Source of the DNA: Flaveria trinervia
Taxonomy: Eukaryota; Streptophyta; Magnoliopsida; Asterales; Asteraceae
Length of the DNA: 64,000 nucleotides
Assembly (NCBI GenBank): GCA_025506515.1
Contig: CM046457.1
Span: 41,597,541 to 41,661,540 of the forward strand
Reading direction: 5' to 3'
The notes below the pieces were generated by a model. It did no database searches and was not told the origin of the DNA. It worked only from the letters and a program-made list of their open reading frames with translations. Shown here piece after piece: positions 11,976-24,743 of this stretch. The stretch's first letter is position 1. Each line of letters starts with the position of its first letter. The position numbers and the translations under genes were made by a program.

Positions 11976-14900
11976 TTAACACCAGGTTGTGGAAAGTTGA
12001 ACTATCCAAGGCTTAGTAAAAATGTCTGCAAGCTCATCAGCACTAGGCACAAACATAGGATTAATTAGACCCTTTTCAAAACAATCTCTTATAAAATGAT
12101 GTCTAATTTCTATATGTTTGGTCCTAGAGTGCTGGACAGGATTTTTGACAATGCAAAGAGCTGAAGCACTATCCATTAATAATGGAGTCTTAGTCTCTGT
12201 AATGCCATAATCCAAAAGTTGATTCTGAAGCCAGAGTATTTGGGATGTACAACTTGCAGCAGCAATGTACTCGGCTTCAGCAGAGTGGATGTAGCAACAG
12301 ATGTTTGTTTCTTACTCTGCCAAGAAATCAAACAGTTGCCTAGGAATTGGCATCCACCAGAAGTTGATTTCCTGGTCAACTTACATCCTGCATAGTCACT
12401 ATCAGAGAAGGCAACTAATTTGCAAGAATGTCCAGTGGAATACCATAAGCCTAGAGATTGTGTGCCTTGCAGATATCTAAAGATCCTCTTGACTGCAATC
12501 AGATGAGACTCCTTAGGTGCAGCCTGAAATCTAGCACAAACACATGTAGCAAACATAATATCTGGTCTAGAAGCTGTTAAATACATCAAGGAACCAATCA
12601 TACATCTGTAAAGGGTTTCATCAACACCTTTACCTTTCTGATCAACATCCAATTTGTGGTGTTGCACATGGAGTAGAACAAGATTTACAGTTTTGTAAAT
12701 CAAACTTATTCAAAAGATCTTTTGTATATTTAGACTGATGAATGAAAATTCCATCAGCTTTTTGTTTGATTTGCAAACCTAGAAAGAACTGTAATTCTCC
12801 CATTGCACTCATTTCAAACTTCTGTTGCATTAAGGTTTGGAAATCCTCACACAATTGGGGATCAGAGGATGCAAATATAATATCATCAACATAAATTTGA
12901 ACAAGTAGCTTATGCTGATCCACCTTCTTAATAATAAAGTTTTATCTATGGAGCCTCTAGTGAAATTATTCTGTAGAAGAAAGTTTGATAAGGTCTCATA
13001 CCAAGCTCTAGGTGCTTGTTTCAACCCATAAAGAGCTTTATCAAGCTTATATACCCATTCTGGGTGCTTATTATCCTCAAAGCCTGGTGGTTGACACACA
13101 TAAACTTCTTCTTTTATTGTACCATATAGAAAAGCACTTTTGACATCCATTTGGAAAACTTTAAGATTGTGGAGTGCAGCATAGGCTAAAAACAATCTAA
13201 TTGCCTCCAGTCTGGCTACAGGGGCAAAGGTTTCATCATAATCAATACCTTCTTCTTGTGCAAACCCCTGCACAACCAGTCTGGCCTTGTTCTTAACAAT
13301 TAGCCCATTTTCATCAGTTTTATTCCTAAACACCCATTTAGTGCCTATTGCACACTTACCTGGAGGTAGAGGAACAAGCCCACACTTGCTGTTTCTTGAA
13401 CTGAAGAAGCTCAAGCTGCATGGCTTCAACCCATCCATTGTCCCTCAAAGCAACATGATAGTTCTTTGGCTCTAGCTGACTGATGAAGAGAGCATAGAAG
13501 CAGAAATTGGACAACTGGCTTCTGGTTGAGACACCAGCATTGATATCACCAAGGATTTGAGATATTGGGTGATTTTTCAGCTCTTGGTAAACAATCAAAT
13601 CTGTGCAAGTGTTTGTAGGGTCTTCAGCAGCAGCAGATGTTGATGCAGATTCTTGAAACCATGAAGATGGTGGCAACTCAAATGAAGTTGAGGATGCAGA
13701 AATCTCATCAGCATTTGTTGTGGATGGTGCGGCTGGAGCTACAGGAGCATCAGGTTTAGAGGACTAGGCAGTTGATCACTAACCTGAAGAGGTGATTACT
13801 ACTATCATCATCATCTTCAGTAGTAACACCAGGTGGTGAACTGTTGACAGGAGCAACAGCAGGAGATTGATAAGGAACATATTGCAGTATGTCCAAATCA
13901 AAGAGCTCCACAGGGCTTTGTGGAATCTTGTCCTTTGGAGATTCATTGAACTTGACATGTAAAGTCTCTTCAACCATCTTTGTTCTGCAATTGAAGACTC
14001 TGTATGCCTTGCAAGTTGATGAATAACCAACAAAGTACCCTGCATCCACCTTAGGATCAAATTTCTGGAGCTGATCCTTTGTGTTGAGAATGAAACAGGG
14101 ACACCCAAATGCTCTAAAAAAAATGATGAGAGGGGCCAAATGATGTAGAACTTCATATGGAGTCTTCATCAACCTCTGATTTATTAGCACTCTATTCTGC
14201 ACATAGCATGCTGTGTTGACAGCTTCAGCCCAAAAGGTCAATGGCAGTCCAGAATCAGCCAACATAGACCTTGCAGCTTCAATGAGGGTCCTGTTCTTCT
14301 CTCCACGACTCCATTCTGTTCAGGAGTTCTTGGAATACTAAACTGTCTCTTTATTCCCTTGGAAAGGTAGAATTCATCAAGTGTATTGTTCCTGAATTCT
14401 GTTCCATTATCACTTCTAATACACTAGAGACTTGACTGAGAGGGAATATGCTTCTCAGCATACAACACAAAGTTTATGATCTTTTGTGCAGCTTCATCCT
14501 TTGAATGTAGAAAGAAAGTCCATACAAATCTGGAGTAATCATCCACAATTACCAGACAGTATTTTTTCTGTGCCATGCTCATCACTCTCACAGGACCAAA
14601 GAGATCCATGTGAAGAAGTTGTAAGCAGGCAGTGGACTTTGGTTCTTCAATAGGTGGAAATGAAACTTTGTGCTGTTTTCCTTTCAAACAAGCAGTGCAG
14701 TTGTTTTCACACTTGAACTCCTTCATAGGCATTCCCCTTACTAAACTATGGTGTATCAGCTGATTCATGTTCTTGAAATTAACATGTCCCAGCCTTCTAT
14801 GCCATAGATTAGATTCTTGAGGAGAGGCCTTGGAAAATAGGCAAGGATGGCCTCTGAGATCAATTTTCTTGGAAAGATCTAAGGCATACACTCTTCCTGT

Positions 14901-15650
14901 CCTGTTGGCCTTCAGGAGAGTGTGAGCATCCAATACCTTGTCAATCAAACTCAGAACTTGGATGACAGAATCCTGCAGTTCTGGCTTGTGAAAAGGGCAA
15001 CATGGCCTTTGTCACACAATTGACTGACACTCAAAGACACAAGAGAACAGAAAGAAAAGACAGAACGCCCATGACATCATCAAACTTATTTCCCCATTGG
15101 AAGCCCTTCCCGATGATGTAACCTCTTGCATCATTGCCAAAAGAAACAAATCCCTTCCTTCCTGGAGAGTAGTCATTAAGAAGTGAGTTGTTCCCAGTCA
15201 TATGCATAGATCCTCCACTGTCTACATACCAGATGCTACTTTGGCATGTTGAAGAAACCTGCATAAATAAACAATCAGTTAGTTTTGGAGACCCAAACCT
15301 TTTTGGTTTTGGGCCTGGTCTCATCAACAGATGGTAAACTAACAGGTTTATTGGACACAATAGCTTGAGGTGAAGGAGATGGTGTAGAAGAGGAATCCTT
15401 CGGCTTGGATCTCCTTTTCTGGGGTTTCAACACAGGGCCATCAAGTTGGTTAACTCTTCCAACAGATGTTGAACCATCATTACCAGCTGTGTCTGATTCT
15501 GGGAGAGAGCTTTCAGCTCTTCAGACACATGGTATTGGTGTTTGATGATGAGTTCTTGTGTTGCACCATCTTCTTTTGAGCAACCTCAGCTATTGCCTGT
15601 TGCACTCCTTCCTTTTTAGATTCCTTTTGGTCATAGGAGTAACAGGATTT
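11976..15650 (-). pseudogene. Element D pol (protease, integrase, RT, RNase H)
   Basis: In minus-strand order: protease WYVDSGGSMHMTG (15190-15231; DSG intact); integrase zinc region LWHRRLGHVNFKNM with CTACLKGK, then catalytic MDLFGPV, RSDNGTEF and PEQNGVVER (D, D, E all visible, 14290-14950); RT from [15 protein letters not shown] to YVDD (12882-12893); RNase H with SDSDYAG and a KSTSGGCQFLG block, ending SADELADIFTKPW (11976-12703). Breaks: TAG at about 14425 just before the second integrase Asp, a one-base loss near 14300, and frameshifts at about 12940, 12680 and 12215. All catalytic residues named survive, so the element is only lightly damaged. Confidence 0.85.
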
Positions 15651-15689
15651 GATGCTGCTGGTACAAACTTGGACTCAAACTCAGTTTTC

Positions 15690-18117
15690 ATTTAGCCAAA
15701 TTTTCTTTAATTTTTCTTTTTGTTTGAGTTTGGATCCCTTTTTGTACCAACAATCATCTGTGAGATGATTGAATAGACCACATATTTCACATGGTTTCTT
15801 CTTCATCTTCTGTTGATCATCAACTAAAGAAGATGAAACTACTGAAGACTTGCTCTTCGGCAGTTAGAAGCACTTTTTGCCTTCTTGTCAACTTCCTTAG
15901 TAGGCTTCAAATCCTTCCTACTGACAGTTTTCTTCTCTTCAGTGCTGTCAGTCATTAGGATTTGAACTCCAGATGTTTCCCCTGCTCTCCAGTACCCTCA
16001 GTACTTCTAGGGATAACACTTGGGTTGATCAACTCATTGATCATGTGAGTGTCAGCAGTTGAACCAACAATATCAGCTGTTAGGTTCACAGAGGGATTAC
16101 TACTGACTTCAACTACTGATGGTGCTTTATCAAGTAGTGAATCACATGATGAGGTGGATTGGTCATTACTTTCTCCATCAGAATCCGCTCCTGCTCTTGA
16201 AGCAAAAACTGTAGGAGGAGCAGTGTGATTATAACCAATTCCAAACTTCACATTGGAAGCTGTTTGCTTACTAAGAAGCATTTCAAAGCCCTTGCAAGAT
16301 TGTACCCATCGATCACACTCTACCTGGGTGACAGCAAGAGTATCTTTGAGGTCTTTGTACTTCTCTAAGAGTACATCCTCCCTAGCCTTATCATCAGAAA
16401 TTTGGCATTTTAATTGTAAATCTCATCAGTTTTCTCTTTTAGCACAGACTCAAACTCAGCTTTATTATTGGAAATTGTTTGTTCTAGCTCTACATTTTTA
16501 TTGATTAAAGCCACATTTGCTTCTCTAATAGAGGCAAATGCTGCTATGCAAGTTTCAGAACATAATTTGGCCTTAGCCTCAGAGGATACCTGTGATACCT
16601 GTGTTGAAGAGGTATTTGAGGATGATCCATCAGAGGATTCCAAAGCCATGAGAGCTAGATTTCCAAAAGGATGCTCACCACCATGTTGACCAGCACCTGA
16701 GAACAGTTGTTCATTACCAGACACATCATCTGGTAAACTGCTCCAGTCAACAACACTGGTGTGAAGAAGCTGTGTTGTTGAAGTTGATTAGGTTGATGAG
16801 ATTGGGATGGTTGAGGCTCAGGGAGTGCATGTGGTTGCTGAGCAGTGGGTGCTTGAACCTGACCTGGTTGTGGCATGTAATAGCAGGGGTATGGATATGG
16901 CATTGGCCCCTGTGGAACAAAATATGCAGGAGATTGTGGTTGATGATGATAACCAGAATTGACAGGTTGTTGCCCTCTGTTTTGTTGACTATTGCCAGGG
17001 AAAGTCACAAAGGGTGCAGGAGAGTTAGATCCAGATGATCTACATTCTCTTGCAAAGTGCCCAAGCCTGTGGCATTTATGGCACTTCAACTTACTCTTGT
17101 CAAAACCAACTTTGGTTTTGCCAGAGAGTCCTGGGAATTTCCTTCCAGTTCTTTTGTAGAACTTCTGAGATCTGATATTTATCAAGGCCATTTGGCTCAA
17201 AATATCCATCTCTTCTAAGTCATCATCAGCAATCCCTTGAGATCATCCATGATGAAACATAGATTGTCACTATTACAACCAGCAGAATAACTATCAACAC
17301 TCACAAAGGCAGGCTCAGAAGTGTTTGTAGAGAAATCAATATGCTCATCATACTGGCTTTCAGATGACGCATATTCTGACTCTTGATGTCCAATCAGGGC
17401 AGTGTTCCCTTGGACAAAATCCTCAGTGAGCTTGCCAGATGAAACCAATTTCCTTTTCTGCTCTATCTCTCTCTCGAATGTAAGCAGTTTCCCATGAAGT
17501 TGGGTGAGAGATAGGCGATCAACATCAGCATTTGAGCGTAGAACAATGGTATATGTGTTCCATCTCTCAGGCAGTGATCTTAAAAATCTATGGTTCATCT
17601 GACTCCTGGTATATTCATGTTTAACCATTTTCAATTCAGAGATTAAACATGAAAACCGCTCAAATTGTTGAGTCAGAGTCTCACCCTTTCTATGAGAGAA
17701 AGTCTCATATTGTTGGGCGAGGATTTCCCTGTTGTTTGCTAAAACCTCATCAGTACCACCAAATTGTTCTTTGATGGCATTCCAGAGGTCATGAGCAGAC
17801 TCACAATGCAGAAGCCCAGAGTAAATCTCATTAGGAATAGCCATAGCCAAAATTCCATGGGCTTTTGCATCGATTTCAAACAACTTCTTGTCCTCATCGG
17901 AGTATTGCTCCTTCTTCTTTGGAACCAACTGGTTTGTTTCCGGATCATTCACCATTGGCTTATGTGGTCCATGTACCACAGATGTCCAACAACCTGAGCT
18001 ATTGACAGACAGGTGATGGAGCAATCTTCTCTGCCAAATGTTATACTCATTCCTCACCAAGATCGGAGGCTTGGTAGAGGATCCAGTATTGAAAGGATCA
18101 TTAGAAGAAGTAGTCAT
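15690..18117 (-). pseudogene. Element D gag
   Basis: The minus-strand ATG at 18117 begins MTTSSNDPF and opens 300 residues with the UBN2-type gag shell (IWQRRLLHHLSV, AHDLWNAIKEQFGGTDEV). A frameshift at about 17212 leads to zinc knuckle CHKCHRLGHFAREC (about 17045-17090) and a Gln/Pro-rich stretch. A coiled-coil-like segment (16410-16724) follows, then a second knuckle CEICGLFNHLTDDC (about 15745-15795). Two knuckles and a coiled-coil C-terminus fit Sirevirus gag, known for dynein light chain contacts in some members. It makes the capsid and binds RNA. Confidence 0.82.
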
Positions 18118-18312
18118 TGTGAAAATCAGACAGATTCAAGTAAAAACACAATAAATTTAGCTCAAAACCACACAGAACCTCAAATAAAACGGCCAGAAGC
18201 GATACACTCTCAATCTCTATAACAGATCCTTGCGAATTTTGCTAATTCGATTAAACTTAGAGCGATTGAACAGTTTCAATGATCAATTGTTAGATCGATC
18301 AATGATTAACCT

Positions 18313-18324
18313 GCTCTGATACCA
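18313..18324 (-). other. Primer binding site of element D
   Basis: The minus strand reads TGGTATCAGAGC two bases after the LTR end, the Met-tRNA complement typical of Copia elements. Confidence 0.88.
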
Positions 18325-18326
18325 TT

Positions 18327-19140
18327 TGTTAGGATCTCAGCCCTTGGTTTAATCGATTGAACAGATTTAGCAGCGGATTAGCTCAGAGTTAGACAAATTC
18401 AACAAGAACAATTGATATAAAACGATAAAAGAATTTTGTTATAAAGAGAGAAATATCCGACAAAAGGAATATTGCATTAGGATTGTCGGCCTCAAAGGCA
18501 CGATTACAGGTGAGTCATCTTTCCTTATAAAGAAAAGAATGACGTAGGCTGATGTCACTTGAAAGTGACATGTAACCGTTTTATAACTACTGATGTTTAA
18601 CAACTACTGAAGATGTCAACAACTGACATCTTCTTACAAATGTTCCTAAGTGTTAAACATCTCATTTACAACTACTGAAAAACATAAAACTACTGAAACA
18701 TAAAACATAAAACTACTGATATCACAACTACTGAAGAAGTACTTCAGCAGTTGTGACAAACTACTGAGGCTTCAGTACTGATCTTCAGACTTTGACCTTC
18801 AGGCGTTTCATCAGCTGATGACTTCAGTAGATATCATCAGCTGATGTCTTCAGTCTTTGTCTTCAGACTTTGTACATCAGTTGTTGATCTTCAGCACTTG
18901 TGAACTCTTCAGCTGTTGTACTTCAGTACTTTGGTCTTTCAGCTTCAGCACTTGTGTTCTTCAGCTGTTGTACTTCAGTACTTTGATTCTTCAGCTGTTA
19001 AGATCTTCAGCACTTGATCTTCAGCTGTTGTAGTCTTCAGCACTTGTCAAACTACTGATGAGGCTTTCAGCAGTTGTTGTGATACCGTGTGGGACTTAGA
19101 GATTTTCTGATCTTGGCTCATTGGTTCTTTTGGTCCAACA
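18327..19140 (-). repeat. Element D 5' LTR
   Basis: 814 bases, pair of 6772-7581. The minus-strand word TTATAAGG at 18523-18530 is a possible TATA box, weaker than the TATAAAAGG of the G LTR. Confidence 0.9.
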
Positions 19141-21829
19141 TAAACAAGAACATATGCAAAAACTTCAAAGATGGTCTTTTAAAAACAATGAAAATGATTC
19201 ATTTGATGTATGCGAGTCTTGTTTACAAGGTAAAATGACAAAGGTCCTTTTTGGTGACTAATGAAAGGGCAAATAATTTATTAGGATCATACATTCGGAT
19301 GTATGTGGACCTTTTGAACCATAACTAGGAATGGTGAAGATACTTCATACCTTTACCGATCACTATAGTCGTTATGGGTATGTGTACTTTTAAGAAACAA
19401 CATGAATCTTTTGAAATGTTCAAAATCTTCAAGAATGAAGTAGAAAATCAACTCAACAAAATGGTCAAGATTCTTCATACAGATAGAGGAGTGAATTCCT
19501 AAGTATGAATTTCAAGAGTATCTTAGAAGTTGTGGGATTGTCCACAACTTACTCCACCGGGAACACCACAACATAATGGTGTTTCTGAGAGGAGGAATTG
19601 GACTTTATTGGATATTGTTCGATCTATAATGGCTAGAAGTACACTACCTCTATCATTTTGGGGTTTCGCTTTGCTCTCCGCGGCCCGTATTTTAAATATG
19701 GCCCCAACCAAGAAAGGGGAAAGAACGCCTTTTGAAGTATGGCATGGAAGGGTTCCATCATTGTCATACTTAAAAGTTTGGGGGTGTGAGGCTTATCCTA
19801 AGCAATACACTCAAAACAAACTGGAAGCCCGATCCACTAAGTGTATCTTCATTGGATATCCTAGAGATTGTATTGGATATTATTTCTATGATCCAACAGA
19901 GCAAACAGTGTTTATTGCTCGAAAGGCAGAGTTCTTGGAAACTAAGTTCCTTTCGGAAGGAACTAGTGGAAGAATAGTGGAACTTGAAGAGGTTCAAGAT
20001 TCACAAGACGATACACATTTGGTTGATCCTAGCAATCAACATGAGGATGTTGAGAATGATCATATGGATGGTCAAGATACACAAAACGTTCGCAGATCTG
20101 GTAGAACTAGTGTTCCTCCTGAAAGATATGGATTTTTTATGGATGGATGCTATGTGGTAGATTCGAATGAACCAACCACATACCGTGATGCAATGTCAAA
20201 ACCTGATTTTGACAAATGGCAAGAAGCCATAAACGTTGAGATGCAATCCATGTATGATAACCAAGTTTGGGAATTGGTACACCACCTCTTAAATCCAAGG
20301 TAGTTGGAAGTAAGTGGTTGAGATGCAATCCATGTATGATAACCAGTTTGGGAATTGGTAACACCACCTCTTAAATCCAAGGTAGTTGGAAGTAAGTGGG
20401 TTTTCAAGAAGAAAACCGATATGCATGGAAACTTGGATACTTATAAAGCTAGACTTGTAGCAAAAGGTTTCATCCAAACTCAAGGGGTTGATTATGATGA
20501 AACTTTCCCGTCTGTCACAATGCTAAAATCTATCAAGATATTGTTTACCATAGCTGCATATTACGACTATGAGATATGGCAAATGGATGTCAAAACCGCT
20601 TTCCTTAATGGATATCTTGAGGAAGATGTCCATAGGAATAGCCTGAAGGTTTTGTTGATCCAAAACATCCTAACAAGATATGCAGGTTAAAGAAGTCAAT
20701 CTACGGATTGAAACAAGCATCGAGAAGTTGGAATCGCCGTTTTGATGATGAAGTAAAGAAATTTGGCTTCATAAAAAACGCTGATGAGGCTTGTGTGTAT
20801 AAGAAAGCTAGTGGGAGCATTACTACTTTCCTTGTATTATATGTCGATGACATTTTACTATTTGGAAATGACATTCCAACCACGGAAGGTGTAAAAGCCT
20901 GGTTTGGAAGATGTTTTTCCATTAAGGATCTTGGTGAAACCGCCTATTTTGGGAATAAAGATCTATAGGGATAGATCGAGGCAATTGATATGTTTAAACC
21001 AAAGTACATACTTTGAAAAAGTCTTGAAAAGGTTTAAGATGGAGAATTTTAAGAAGGTTTGGTACCTATTCAAAAAGGGGACTATATTAAGCACGTCTCA
21101 ATGCCCTAGTTCAAAGGTTGAACAAGAAAGAATGAATGGAGTCCCATATGCATCTGCTATAGGATCCATCATGTATGCAATGATATGTACTAGGCCGGAC
21201 GTGCCATATGCTCTAAGCATGACAAGTAGATATCAACAGAATCCTGGCAATAGTCATTGGATGGCTGTTAAGAGTATTTTGAAATACCTTCAAAACACTA
21301 AGGATATGTTCTTAATATATGGATCTGGTGAGGAGGAGCTCGTTGTAAAAGGTTACACGGATGCAAGTTTCCAAACTGATCGAGATGATTCTCGATCACA
21401 GTTGGGATATGTCTTCATTATGAATGAAGGAGCGGTCTCTTGGAAGAGCTCAAAACAAGATGTAGTGGCACTATCTACAACAGAATCAGAATACATCGCC
21501 GCTTCATTGGCAGCTCAAGAAGCTGCATGGCTAAGGAAGTTCATTACTGATCTAGGGGTTGTTGCTACCATTCAAGACCCCCTACAGATCTTTTGTGACA
21601 ACAAGGTATGATTGCTCAAATCAAGGAACCTCGTGCTCATCAAAAGACTTAGCACATTGAACGAAGGTTCAACTACATAAGGGATGAAGTTGAAAAGGGA
21701 AAAATATGTATTCGCAAAGTTCACACCAATCAAAACATTGCGGATCCGTTCACGAAGCTCCTAGATAGGTCAAAACATGAAAGTCATACTTGTGCCTTAG
21801 GACTTCGATATTCTAGTCATTGGATTTGA
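19141..21829 (+). pseudogene. Element N pol, right part (integrase, RT, RNase H)
   Basis: The reading resumes after D in the pre-integrase domain (CESCLQGKM). The integrase core includes PGTPQHNGVSERRNWTLLDI (catalytic Glu) and LWHGR-like FEVWHGRVPSLSYLKVWGCE; the first Asp regions near 19300-19500 are broken. RT runs from KWVFKKKTDMHGNLDTYKA (20400) to YVDD (20840-20851). RNase H has KGYTDASFQTDRDDSRSQLG and STTESEYIAAS, ending ADPFTKLLDRSKHES with TGA at 21827. Breaks: a tandem 82-base duplication at 20235-20398, and frameshifts at about 20690, 20960 and 21611. Confidence 0.85.
20235..20398 (+). repeat. 82-base direct tandem duplication in the N RT gene
   Basis: The block starting GTTGAGATGCAATCCATG at 20235 is repeated at 20317 with only one- or two-base indels. 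It shifts the RT frame and puts a TAG at about 20301. Confidence 0.85.
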
Positions 21830-22426
21830 TCAAATTTTGTATTTGGATATCGTAAGTTATGTTATTTGACTTAATTATATGGTCATAATTATCATTTGTT
21901 CTTCTGTTTTAGCATGTTTAAATCCGTGAATAAGCAAGTTATTCTAAACATCCGTAGTCGATCATACTTGTGGGAACAATTATGAATGTAAGACTATAAT
22001 GAACTTAGGATTGGTTGATATTCATAAGGTATGAATATAGGGCAAGAGGTTGCCACCAAGGTTCATTGATATCTATGGGATATAAATATAGGATGACCCG
22101 CTCTCAATTATTTCTGCATAGAATCTTTATCATTAGTCATAAAAAATATTGAGTAAAGGCGAATATCATTTTATCCTCAGACCTGAGATACATATTGGGT
22201 CTTAATATTCACCAAGTATCACACTTTGACTTAGTACTTTACTGTTCTGAAACATTGGCAGTACATAAGGCTAAGTTCAGATATGATATAAGGTGATTGT
22301 GAGAGACGTATGTAGTCAAGATGGAATTTGTTCCTCTTATTTGTTAAGAGTTAGATATCTAAGGCCTGTTTAAGTTAGACCATTGGAGAATGACAATTCT
22401 ATGTCTCTATGATTCAACATGATCTC
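21830..22426 (+). other. Element N 3' untranslated part, left of element E
   Basis: AT-rich, no ORF. It continues at 31937 after element E. Confidence 0.7.
22422..22426 (+). repeat. Left target-site duplication of element E
   Basis: ATCTC here against ATATC at 31937-31941: four of five bases agree. Confidence 0.6.
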
Positions 22427-23044
22427 TGTAACACCCGGTTATTTTAAAAGTCAAGATAAGAAGAGTAAAAGAAAGAAAGGCAATAAAGTCCAAGTGGAGG
22501 GACTAAAAGTGTCCAAAAGGGATAAAACTTTCAAAAGTTGGTGTAAAGGTGAGTATGGCCGCCCACCCTCACCTCACTTAACTATTTTTCTCGGTTTTAG
22601 AGAGAGAGATCAGAGAACACTCTCGGATTGAAGAAGAAGAGGAAGAAGGAAAGTGAATTCAAGGTTTTTATGTTTTTATGTTGGATTTTATCCTGGTTAT
22701 GTGTTTGTATGCTTATGGGTTATGTTTGTGCTCGGGTGTGTGTGTTTTTGGATGTTGTTTCTAGGTGTTTTGAACTCGTTGCAAGCGGGTTAAAAGGAAG
22801 AACACCCAAGTTGCACCAGGTGAGTTCTAGACCCCGGTTTTTACATGTTTTAAACTATCTTTGGGGCTGAAAACGTATTAATTGATTTTAAAATGTTTAT
22901 GTGTGAATACCCGTATGTATTGTGTATGTTGGATGTTAGTTCTTGATGGTTTATAGGTTATTCATGTTTAGAATAGCCATATTATGCTTAAAACAGATGG
23001 GTTTGATGATTAGGATAGAAAACAACCTAGGAACATGTTTTACA

Positions 23045-23480
23045 GAATGCTCATGCGCCTAGATAAGTGTTCATATGCCTGAAATTGCCTTAGAAAGAAG
23101 TAAGTGTGAGCCATGCGCCTAAACAGTAGCTCATGCGCCCAAAATTTGCCTTAGAAAAGTCTTAAGTATAGCCCATGCGCCTGAACAGTGGCTCATGCGC
23201 CTAGAAATGTTAGTCGGATGACTAAGTGTAGGGCCAAGCGCCCCAATAGTGCTAATGTGCCTAAGTGGCCCATGCGCCCAAGTGGCTCATGCGCCTGAAT
23301 GTATACCCATGCGCCCAAAACTGGGCTGGATTTGACTAAGTGTTTTCCCATGCGCCTGCATAGTGCTCATGCGCCTGAAAGTGGCCCATGCGCCTAAGTG
23401 TTCCCCATGCGCCTGAATAGTGTCCATGCGCCCGAATAGTGCCCATGCGCCTGAATAGTGCCCATGCGCCTAGGACTTAG
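23045..23480 (+). repeat. CATGCGCC-type array in the E 5' LTR
   Basis: Roughly twenty irregularly spaced copies of CATGCGCC(T/C) with variants, separated by GAATAGTGC-like spacers of about 10-30 bases. The same array is in the 3' LTR (30290-30700) and, reversed, in F. Confidence 0.85.
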
Positions 23481-23612
23481 AATATTGTTCTGATTTTTGG
23501 GGAAAATGTGTAAGGTAGGCTTTCACTTGGGAAATTCCCGGGGGACTATATAAGTTGACTTTTGGGGTCATGGATGGTATGAGGGGTATGTTATGCATTG
23601 TGATTGATGCTT

Positions 23613-23648
<36 letters not shown>

Positions 23649-24024
23649 TGATGATGTTGCATGATTATGCATGATGTATGAATGATGCCTTGTATGGTGA
23701 TGTATGAATGATATGTTATGTTATGTTCCTATAATGATGAATGTTTATCTTTCCATGGCTTTACGTGTTGTTAATGAATGAACCAAAAGTATTATGTAAC
23801 GTAAAGTGAATGATAATGAAAGAGGAACATGATGAATGAATGCATGCATTAACGAATGAATGAATGTAAAAAGTCTTGCAAGCAAATGCATGGAGGTCCA
23901 CACCCAATGAAGGGTGTTAGCTCAACTATGTGCGGGTTAGCTACCCAGAAGGATGCACACTGGGGTCCAATCCTTGTGATTGACCATATGTATGGGATCC
24001 TTGCCGCTTGCCCCAGGTACTGGA

Positions 24025-24250
24025 GTCAGCTTCGTGCACATTGTTTGGGGTCTATGAAAGACCTCAGGCCTAATAACCAGCTTCGTGCACAATGTTCGGG
24101 GTATAGCATATGGGATTGATCCGGAATAAAAAGAAAGATGAATGGTAAATGTACTTGCCCTAGGTACTGGAGTCAGCTTCGTGCATAATGTTCGGGGTCT
24201 ATGAAAGACCTCAGGCCCAGTAACCAGCTTCGTGCACAATGTTCGGGGTA
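24025..24250 (+). repeat. Repeat units with AGCTTCGTGCACAATGTTCG in the E 5' LTR
   Basis: Four units. Two carry GGTCTATGAAAGACC, a short perfect hairpin, after the shared word. The same set occurs at 31235-31460. Confidence 0.75.
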
Positions 24251-24731
24251 ATGCACATGTCACAAGATGTAACTAATGAACGATGGTTAACGAACAAAAT
24301 GAAGATAATAATGATATTATCTGTATGTACGTATGTTGTATGATCACGAACGAATGAAACGTATAGTATGGACTCTGTAAATAAATAAATAACGATTTTA
24401 TGTATGTTTTATTATAAAACTAGAACTCACTCAGCAACGCTGACTTTTATACGTTTTCAGTTGGCAAGTAAACGTTGCTGAGGATGGCACGAGGCGGCTA
24501 CTCAGCTCTTTTGGATGGCATCCATTTAATTAAGGCTTTTGTGATGTAATACAACAATGAAATTTTGTAATTGACAAACGATGCATTATTTTGCAAAAGT
24601 TTTTATGATGAAGGAAATGCCATTTGTTTTATGTTTTCCGCTGCAATGTTTTGATGAATAAATGTAAAGTATATGTTTTATGTGTGATGAATCACCAGCT
24701 GTAAGCGTCCCGGGAACGAGGCCTTACAAGT

Positions 24732-24743
24732 TGGTATCAAAGC
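24732..24743 (+). other. Primer binding site of element E
   Basis: TGGTATCAAAGC three bases after the LTR end, a Met-tRNA-type site with one change. Confidence 0.78.

Larger units (their letters stand above)
6772..19140 (-). mobile_element. Element D: complete minus-strand Sirevirus-type Copia element with env-like ORF
   Basis: The LTRs at 6772-7581 and 18327-19140 are bounded by TGTTAGG and CCAACA on the plus strand. Reading on the minus strand: 5' LTR, primer site, gag (15690-18117), pol (11976-15650), hairpin array (11262-11627), TATA box (11214-11221), env-like ORF (7622-11135), polypurine tract, 3' LTR. Length 12.4 kb. The LTRs are nearly identical apart from short indels, so the insertion is recent. 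It sits inside element N. Confidence 0.9.
22427..24728 (+). repeat. Element E 5' LTR
   Basis: 2302 bases. It holds a CATGCGCC array (23045-23480), a CTATATAAG word (23547-23554) that may be a TATA box, a GAT microsatellite (about 23613-23648), and four units of an AGCTTCGTGCACAATGTTCG repeat (24025-24250). Short ORFs here recur in the 3' LTR only because the LTRs are copies. Confidence 0.9.

Noticed and set aside
18313..18324. tRNA-like sequence
   Set aside because: Only the short tRNA-complementary primer site is present, not a tRNA gene; the same holds for 3938, 24732 and 40344.
22419..22870. Small ORFs near the start of the E LTR, repeated at 29738-30100
   Set aside because: They recur only because the two LTRs are copies; lengths differ between copies and no family is recognised.
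23856..24263. ORFs on both strands over the AGCTTCGTGC repeats
   Set aside because: Repetitive translation of LTR repeat units, with no independent support.
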